A stretch of DNA of 64,000 bases from Shinisaurus crocodilurus (taxonomy: Eukaryota; Chordata; Lepidosauria; Squamata; Shinisauridae). The first letter of the stretch is position 1. The number at the start of each line of letters is the position of its first letter. The stretch spans positions 179,573,085 through 179,637,084 of the forward strand of contig CM037880.1 in assembly GCA_021292165.1 (NCBI GenBank). Reading direction: 5' to 3'. The position numbers and the translations under genes were made by a program. Under the pieces are notes generated by a model, which did no database searches, was not told the DNA's origin, and saw only the letters and a list, made by a program, of their open reading frames with translations. Shown here piece by piece: positions 57,291 to 64,000 of this stretch.

Positions 57291-59280
57291 ATGCCTCTGA
57301 AGGCAGCCTTTAGAAAATGCCAGCGGTGTGGGACGAAAATCCCTCCCGCTGACAAGCACCTGCTGTGCTTGCTTTGCCTGGGGCAAGGCCATAAAATGGA
57401 GACCTGCCAGGATTGCCAGGCCTTTACAAAACAGGCCCGAAAACACCGCCAAACTAAGCTGCGAGCTCTCCTGTGGGAGCAGTCTCTGTCAGCTAAAGGG
57501 CCTGATCCAGAAGAAAAACCTGGGGGATCCCAGTCAGCCAAAAAGCCGACGAAAGATACTTCTGCGGCTAAAAAGTTGGCGAAAAAGGCCCATAAAGACA
57601 AGGCGGAGCGCCTGAAAAAGAAAATGGCGGAAAAACCCGGCAAAGACGCTGAGCCCTCAACTTCAGCCATTATGAAGGTCTCAGAGCGTACTGCTCTACT
57701 AATGTCGGCTATGACTGGGGCTCAAGATAGAGCTACGGGACCGATTGCCCCCCAGTCTCCTCCGGTCTCGACGACGTCTCCTCGAGACCGAGAATCGGGT
57801 TCGAAAACCCCAGTGAAGCAGCCGCCGACTATAACCACCTCCCTGTCGGAGGGAGAAATCGTGGCCTCACCACCGATGGAGCGACCCCGTTCGGGTTCGA
57901 GGGGTCCTCCACCGCGTCTCTCGCCTCCTGCAGCATATGCTAGAGAGGAGCGAAGAGCGCACCGACCATCACGATCTCCTCGATACCGGAGCCGTGATTC
58001 AGCCTCGAGGGAATCCACCTCTCGATCTGTCTACTCTCGTCACCGCGACGACAGATCACGGTCGGGCTCCTACTATTCGGATTCGAGATCAAGGAGCTAC
58101 AGATCCCGATCCCGAGGCTCTCCTGACCGGAGAAGGCACGATTACTACTATCGACACCGACACTCGCCCCCTCGAAAGCGGACTCACAGGCGCAGGTCCA
58201 GGACGCCTACGCCAAGACAGGGTACAGCTGTATCCCGGGCACCCGTCGAGGCCGTAGTACAACCGACCGCCTCAACCTCAACTGCCCAGACAGTTATCGC
58301 CCCTGTTGTCGTGACCCGCTCGTCGTCGGGATCGGCAGTACATATCGGACTCGGACTCAGTGGCTTCCTCCTCCCATTCCACCTCACCAGATGCGCGAGT
58401 GGAATCTAAAGAAGCGATCTCCCCATCGGAAGATATGGGCAGTTTCGCTGAGCATGTCAGCCGGATGGTGACAGCTCTGGGAGTTGAGGCGAAAACTGCA
58501 AAAGGGAAAGCAAAAGATGACATCTATGCGATCCTAAAGACCACTCAGTCCAACCATTTACTCCTTCCCTTCTTGCCGACACTGCTGGAGACGGTGCAAG
58601 AAACCTGGAAGACCCCGGCCTCTACGAAACCAACAGCTAAGAGGCTGGAGTCAATGTACAGGATCCAGGAGGAAGGAGCAAAATTCCTGTTTTCCCATCC
58701 AACCCCGAACTCGCTCATAGTGAAATCGGCGCAGTCTCGTGGGGGAAAGCAGCATACCACGCCGGCAGACAAGGAGGGTAAGACGCTAGACTCTTACGGC
58801 CATAGGATCTACTCCTCGTCTTCCCTCGGACTGAAGGTATCTAACTATGAGGCATTGCTAGCTAGATACCAGATGTTCATTACAGAGAAGCTGGGAGACC
58901 TCTGTGATTATCTGCCGGACGAAAAAAGAGACCTAGCGGCACAATACATCAAGGAAGCAACCAGTATCGGTGCTTTACAGATGAACACTGCCCGCCACCA
59001 GGTCGATAGCCACGCTAGGTCGATGATCGGATCCGTGGCTCTGAGGAGACATGCTTGGCTTCGCTCTACCAATCTGACTCCCGATGATAGAGCGAAGATA
59101 CAGGACCTCCCATTTGACAGGGAGGGGTTGTTCAACGCCACTACAGACGACTCCCTCGACTCCGCTCAAAAGGCCCTGGCGACGGCCAAGAAGATGGGGC
59201 TCGTCCGTCCACCCCCATCTCAACAATTTAGACAGAGGCGATGGTCTAGATTCCCATACCCTTCCTCACACTACCAGCCA
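57291..59280 (+). pseudogene. DIRS copy 2 gag-like ORF, frameshifted and 3'-truncated
   Basis: The protein is almost identical to copy 1 gag: N-terminal CQRC/CLLCLGQGH/CQDC zinc pattern, Lys/Ala-rich stretch, Arg/Ser-rich domain, and SEDMGSFAEHVSRMVTALGV block. One extra base near 58337 (agtacatatcgg against atacgtatcgg) moves the frame. The second part (58360 onward) runs through KRLESMYRIQEEGAKFLFSH and SLGLKVSNYEALLARYQMFI to SSHYQP, where the deletion joint lies. The part broken in copy 1 (5581-5700) is intact here, so the two copies together define the family frame. Confidence 0.88.
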
Positions 59281-59915
59281 TGGCTAAAGCAGACCTACGA
59301 CTGGTATCGTTCAAAACATTATTCTTAATAGCAATTACTTCAGCAAGAAGGGTGAGTGAGCTGCATGCTCTTCGAGTGGATCCACCTTATACAATCTTCC
59401 ATAAAGACAAAGTCGTCCTGAGACCTGATATAGTTTTCTTGCCGAAGATGGTGTCAGAATTTCATCTAGGACAGGACATTATTCTCCCAACTTTCTTTCC
59501 GTCCCCCTCGTCACTGATCGAGAGATCGATGCACAGCCTCGACGTCCGCCGGGCTCTACTGTTTTACAAAGCCCGTACGGAATCGGCGAGGAAGACCAAT
59601 CAACTTTTTGTGTGCTACGGCCCCCCGAAATCGGGCCATCCTGTATCCAAGCAAAGACTATCCTCTTGGATAGTGGACACTATTGAACTTGCCTATCAAT
59701 TAGCTGGACAAACTTTGCCAGGGTCTGTGACGGCCCATTCCACCAGGGCTCTATCGACCTCGACAGCTTTCGGGAAAGGCATTCCCTTACTGGACTCATG
59801 CAGGGCGGTGACCTGGTCTACCCCCTCCACTTTCATACAACATTACCGCCTCGACGTTCGAGCCAGGGAGCAGAACGCATTCGGCAGGGCGGTTCTTTCT
59901 TCAATCACCACCTGA
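59280..59915 (+). pseudogene. DIRS copy 2 tyrosine recombinase, N-terminally truncated
   Basis: An open frame of 211 codons keeps the catalytic half: ITSARRVSELHALRV, TAHSTRALSTSTAFGKG, AVTWSTPSTFIQHYRLDVRA and AVLSSITT. The core-binding half (copy 1 about 8200-8606) is deleted. The gag frame enters it out of phase, so no gag-recombinase fusion is made. The Arg, His-x-x-Arg and Tyr residues are all present. Confidence 0.88.
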
Positions 59916-59954
59916 CCACCGACACCGACCCACCTCCGGTAAGTCAGCTTGCTA

Positions 59955-60062
59955 ATCTACCCATATGTGTGTGATGCACAGACCACGAAGAAGAAGGACA
60001 GGTTGCTTACCTGTAACTGTAGTTCTTCGAGTGGTCATTTGTGCATTCACACAACCCGCCCT
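59955..60062 (+). repeat. DIRS copy 2 internal complementary region
   Basis: gtgtgtgatgcacagaccac, gaagaagaaggacaggttgc, ttacctgtaactgtagttct. Same head-to-head junction as 9282-9390. Confidence 0.87.
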
Positions 60063-60244
60063 CCTTCCCCGCTCGGTGTCTTCATCGAGTTCGATGGATA
60101 CCAAAAAGGAAGTTGGTTGGGAAGCCGTTTTTAGCTATTCCACTCGATATCGAAGTATATGCCGAGTTCGTATCTCTTTTTATGGTATCAAAACGTTTGC
60201 AATGTCATCCTCGGTCCCGACGGTCGCAATAGGCGGTCTCAGGG

Positions 60245-60427
60245 AACTGAGGAGATGGGCGGGAGCCGCGCTAAGGGACACGCGTGGGGGGAGGGGCTCC
60301 CGCCCAATTCACCTCAGCTATAGAAATTTCCCGAAAGATCTCAGCGCAGGCGCAGAGAACCCATATGTGTGTGAATGCACAGATGACCACTCGAAGAACT
60401 ACAGTTACAGGTAAGCAACCTGTCCTT
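60245..60427 (-). repeat. DIRS copy 2 right inverted terminal repeat
   Basis: Complement of the left repeat (gaactgaggagatgggcggg, gctatagaaatttcccgaaa, gcgcagagaacccatatgtg), ending acaggtaagcaacctgtcct. The 7-bp insert seen in both copy 1 repeats is absent. Confidence 0.87.
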
Positions 60428-62050
60428 GAGGGGGCCACCACGGAGCAATTAGGATGCAGTCGGTCCCATCTGCTTGAATTTTTGCAAGCACTCTGGTTAG
60501 CAATGGGAATGGTGGAAATAGGTAGAAAAGGGTGCCTGTCCAGTGGTGTAGGAACGCATTGCCCAAGGAATCATGGCCCAGTCCTGCCCTGCTGCAAAAG
60601 TGGGGGCATGCTGTGTTTGTCTTGGAGGCAAAAAGGTGATGTTCCTGTGGATAGACCAGCGGAAGAGGCGGAGGGTCAAGGCGGTTAGTCTCGATGATCT
60701 TGTCCCACCCTGTCTGTTTATATAAGCTACTGCAGTAGTGTTGTCTGTCACCACTAGGACAGTCTGATCATAGAGCAAGACCATGGTCGGATTCTACACC
60801 CGGACCTTCTGACCCTGCGCCTGATGGTGTGGCAGCTCTGGTAATGGCGCAGGCAGACCACCTCTCTAAGGCCTGAAGAACGTTGAAGATAGCTAGGAGC
60901 TCCAGGTAGTTTATATGAAAGGAGCTCTCATGGTGTGTCCATCAGCCTTGAATCATTGCTCCTTGACAATGTGATTCCCAACCCAGGAGGGAGGTATCTG
61001 TTGTGAGGGTTCTCAAATGTGCTCGTTCCCTGAAAGGCAATCCTTCCTCTAGATGGGATCGTGTCTGCCACCACTGAAGCAAGCGGTGGACATTGAGACG
61101 GAAGCATAGGAAAGTACGGTGGGCATCGTGTTTGATATCAAAGGAGTGGATAAGCCAGTTGCGTAGGGTCCACATCCTGAGGTGTGCAAAGACCACCGTG
61201 GACGCCATGAGACCTAGAAGCTGCTGGATGGTGTGTACTTTTATCCTCCATTCCCCATGTAATCTCATTGCCAGTTTGGTGATGGTTCCTGAGGAAGGAA
61301 CGCATGCCCGGAATGAGCATTTAGAACTGCTCCGATAAATTGGATAGACTGTGTCGGACAAAGAACCAATTTCTTTCGATTGATGTAGAGGCCCAGGTTG
61401 TCCAGGAGAGTCAGCGTCTTTCTCAGTGCTTCATGTAGGCAGAACTGGAAGAATCCACTAGTAGTCAGTCAACCAGGTACGGGGAAGATCTGAATGCCTT
61501 GAGTGCGAAGGTGAGTTCAGACAACAGCAATACATTTGGTGAAGACTTTCGGTGCCGTGGAGAGTCCAAAGGGAAGTACCTGGAATTCATAGGATGCAGA
61601 TCCTACAGAAAAACGGAGGAAGCGCTGACTGTCCTGATGGATCCCAACGTGGAAGTAGGCGTCCTTCAGGTCGACCAAGGCGAGCCAGCAGTCTCCCTTG
61701 TGAAGGAGGGGCAAGATAGACTGGAGCGTGGTCATCCTGAACTTCTTTGGTGTTATGTAGAAGTTGACCTCCAGTAGGTCCAGGATCAGGCGGAGCCCGC
61801 CATCCTTCTTTGGTACCGTGAAGTATCTGGAATATAGGCCTTTGAGCAGATCGTGCATTGGAACTGGACGGATGGCCCCCTTGGTGAGAAGGGTAGCCAC
61901 TTCTTCTTGCAGGTCTGGCGAAGGTCGAGTAGTGCAGATACCGGAGAAGGGAGGCAGGACATCAAACTTGATCCTGTAACTGTCCTGGACGATCTTCAGG
62001 ATCCATGAGTCTGACGTTATCGACTTCCATGTCGGTAGGAATGGCCTCAA
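60428..62050 (-). pseudogene. DIRS copy 3 reverse transcriptase / RNase H, degraded
   Basis: The RT frame (62050-61517) reads EEVATLLTKGAIRPVPMHDL, GLYSRYFTVPKKDGGLRLIL, LVDLKDAYFHVGIHQDSQRF and LPFGLSTAPKVFTKCIAVV. The YLDD-box region lies near 61470, in a broken frame. RNase H pieces follow: LLQWWQTRSHLEEGLPFRER, TLTTDTSLLGWESHCQGAMI, NYLELLAIFNVLQALE, then VTDNTTAVAYINRQGG at about 60705-60760. An 85-bp foreign-looking stretch (60776-60860) lies between the E and D boxes. The ORF ends at the copy 2 insertion and resumes at 56895. Confidence 0.85.
60776..60860 (+). repeat. Inverted duplicate of DIRS copy 3 segment 56743-56826
   Basis: gcaagaccatggtcggattc, tacacccggaccttctgacc and ggtgtggcagctctggtaat are the complement of 56743-56826, with about three mismatches. 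At the other site this text is a natural part of the RT/RNase H C-terminus. Here it interrupts RNase H. Confidence 0.8.
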
Positions 62051-62099
62051 TCAATCGCCAAAGTGAGGGCATCGAGATGGTATTGCAGGCAGATGGTTG

Positions 62100-63990
62100 G
62101 TAGCTGAAAGATGTGACACAGTTGGATGGAGCGGTGAGAGAGACCGGTGGGGAGTCAAAGCTGCCGTCTGTCGGTGTATCCCCCTTGTTTACGGTTGCCC
62201 TGGAACCAAGGCTGATTGTGTTGTGATGTGTATCACAATCACCAGCTGCAGCACATTGTTTACACTTGGAGAGGAACAGAATGGTGGTAAACAAGTATGT
62301 TGTGTCTGTCTACTTTCCCGTGTTCTTTCTCATGGGAAAGCTAGATCCTAGGATCATTATGAGCTAGTCACATGGTTTGTATGTTCTGAATGACGTGCTA
62401 ACTTGTTTTTCTGTCTGAAGCCATTTTAGAGAAGAGCAGGACTGCTTTCTCTATTCTTTCTCTCTTCTGGCTATTGCTTGCTGGACTTAGCAACAATGTA
62501 ACGTCTTTGCTGAGGTGGAGTGAAGCTCAAACCTACTCCACTGGAACTAATGCTTGCTATGCATTGTACTCTGCACATGGACTGTAACTAGGAAAAGTAT
62601 ACTCTGTAGAATATTACTTGCTAAGTAAATAAACAGGTAGAAATAGACCTGTGGAGTTACAGAGTGTTTCCTTGCTACTTGGATTAATCTGCAAACCAGG
62701 GAAGCTACAAGCTGGAGTCGGATTACAGGCAAGCTGGCTGGCAGCTGCAAACCGACACGCTGGAACGCTGCGCAGAGGGGGGTGAGATCTGGAGATCTGT
62801 GTGTAGAATAATGGGCCTCTATGCACAGACAGAATTTTAATTCTCCCATCCAGCACACGCGGAGCTCTGCTATCACTCACGCACCTTCAGGTTGTAGGAT
62901 CGTCTCGGTTGTGGAGGCTGTTGGGCTCAAGGATGGTCACTTTGATGGCGAGGTGGAAACGTGGATTGAGGTCGGTACCACTTATGCTGCTTTGGAACCA
63001 GTGGTGCAGAGTACTGGGCAAAACCCATTTTCTTGGCGGTGTTCCTTGTCTTCTGTACCGAATCCATTGCCTCGTCAGTCTTTGCATTAAAGAGGTCTTC
63101 TCCATCAAAGGGAAGGTCCTCAATGCGGGAATGTAACTAGGCATGACGTCTCAGAGCCACAGAGCCCACCAGCGCCTTGGTGTGGCAATCGGCCTGGTGA
63201 CGGGCCGTGTTAATTCATTGTCTGGACAACTTTGTTGCTTCGGTCTGGAATATACAGGCTAGTTCCCGTCGATCTTCCAGGAGCTAATCACACATGGCCC
63301 CTATCTTCTCCCAAAGGAAGAGCTGATAGCGGGCCATGGTGCCTTGGTAGTTAGTTACCTTTAATCCCAGGGTGCAGGAAGAATAGGCTCTGCGGCCCAT
63401 AAGGTCCAGTCTCCAGCCTTCCTTATCCACAGGGGCAGAATGTTGGCGTTGAGAGCAGCCTTGTGCCAACTCCACTATGATAGAGTTTGGCTTCGGGGGC
63501 GAGAACAAGAAGGTGGTGTCTTGTTCTTGTACCTTGTACATATGCTCGAGCCTCTTCGATGTTGGAGGCATCGAGGACAGATTCTTCCAGGCCAGCTTCA
63601 CAGTTTGAAGCAAGGTTGGGAGGAAGGGGATCATGATTGGGGCCGTTTCCTCCGAGTATATGGCGCCGAAGATGGGATCCCTAATCCTCTCTTCCTGATG
63701 CTTCACGGTGATCCCCAACGATTCAGCCATGCGACGAACTTGCTCTGAGAAGTGTCCCATGTCCTCAGATGGTGAGTCCAGGTCTTTGGAGCCAACCATC
63801 ACATCTGGGGAGGAGATCGAAGGTGCAACTGAGGGCATGGGAAACGACTCAGAATAGTAGTCCTCGGGCAAAGAGGCTCTAGTGGATCGTGCTGGGTCTT
63901 GTAGTGGTGAGGCTGTAGGAGGTTGAGCAGGTGGTGCGTCATGCCTCAGTACCGAAGCAGTCGGTATGGAGTGCTTCGGTACCGAGGAAG
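62100..63990 (-). pseudogene. DIRS copy 3 gag-like ORF, interrupted by a solo LTR
   Basis: The clearest frame (63871-63284) reads SPSEDMGHFSEQVRRMAESL, IMIPFLPTLLQTVKLAWKNL, SKRLEHMYKVQEQDTTFLFS and TNYQGTMARYQLFLWEKIGA, matching the conserved gag block of copies 1 and 2. Later pieces include the QQPPQPRRSYN region near 62900 and, past the LTR, WFQGNRKQGGYTDRRQL with a stop near 62150. The N-terminal zinc pattern lies outside the window. Frame breaks are present between 62900 and 63280. Confidence 0.8.
62224..62889 (+). mobile_element. Solo LTR (LTR retrotransposon/ERV-type) in DIRS copy 3 gag
   Basis: It starts TGATGTGTATC and ends CCTTCA, flanked by gttg on both sides (62220-62223 and 62891-62894, with one extra g at the right). 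A polyadenylation signal aataaa lies at 62628-62633. The DIRS gag reading resumes on both sides (QQPPQPRRSYN / QHNQPWFQGNRKQ), which fixes the insertion limits to a few bases. No internal retroviral genes are present. The ERV class cannot be told from the LTR alone. Confidence 0.65.
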
Positions 63991-64000
63991 TCGGCTGTCA

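Larger units (their letters stand above)
56896..60427 (+). mobile_element. Young DIRS1-like deletion derivative (copy 2), inserted in copy 3
   Basis: Both termini, both inverted repeats and the ICR are kept. About 2.48 kb covering the end of gag, all of RT/RNase H and the YR N-terminus is missing: the sequence passes from 59280 (copy 1 position about 6128) directly to copy 1 position about 8607. The four bases ccat are shared at both breakpoints. Sequence identity with copy 1 is very high throughout. It lies in opposite orientation to the copy 3 host element. Confidence 0.93.
55295..64000 (-). mobile_element. Older DIRS1-like element (copy 3), minus strand, interrupted and cut by the window end
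   Basis: Read on the minus strand from the window end, it holds gag (63871-62100), RT (62050-61380), RNase H (61361-60500), a post-RNase-H region (split), YR (56700-55755), an ICR (55624-55725) and a right inverted repeat (55295-55520). A young DIRS (56896-60427) and a solo LTR (62224-62889) interrupt it. Its proteins differ clearly from copies 1 and 2, so it belongs to another lineage or is older. The left end lies beyond 64000. Confidence 0.88.

Noticed and set aside
56740..60866. Copy 2 insertion causing a long target duplication
   Set aside because: The repeated 85-bp segment is inverted, not direct, and its second copy lies about 350 bases from the insertion point inside RNase H. It is a separate event.

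Overview
This is vertebrate, almost certainly squamate (lizard or snake), nuclear DNA. The evidence is spliced coding exons with GT-AG introns, CR1, L2 and L1-type LINEs, Sauria-type tRNA SINEs, many hAT and Harbinger-like MITEs, and DIRS-type tyrosine-recombinase retrotransposons. No prokaryotic gene, operon or CRISPR array is present. The species cannot be named from the sequence alone.

The only host gene recognised is PREX2, on the + strand. P-Rex2 is a phosphoinositide- and G-beta-gamma-dependent Rac exchange factor. Eleven consecutive internal exons (925-1015 to 53854-53921, 1271 coding bases) encode most of its C-terminal half, which is related to INPP4 inositol-polyphosphate 4-phosphatase. 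The reading phase closes at every junction. The last short coding exon is not visible, so the final intron runs past the window end.

The introns are packed with mobile DNA. At 3754-9762 lies a nearly full-length young DIRS1-like element: gag, reverse transcriptase/RNase H, tyrosine recombinase, inverted terminal repeats and an internal complementary region. It sits inside a G/C-rich minisatellite whose relatives recur at 24675-25005. The 10-kb to 14-kb introns hold CR1, L2 and L1 pieces, an inverted (twin-primed) zinc-finger LINE nested in L2 (30937-33222), SINEs nested in SINEs, a 5S-rRNA-headed SINE, and hAT elements with clear 8-bp target duplications. A decayed DIRS relic occupies about 41640-44330.

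From 55295 to the window end a diverged minus-strand DIRS element fills the last PREX2 intron. A young DIRS deletion derivative (56896-60427, + strand) and a solo LTR (62224-62889) have inserted into it. The notable material is DIRS biology: circle-junction-type internal repeats, terminal repeats that appear homogenised within a copy, an internally deleted derivative, and nesting. I did not find a clearly new cellular system.
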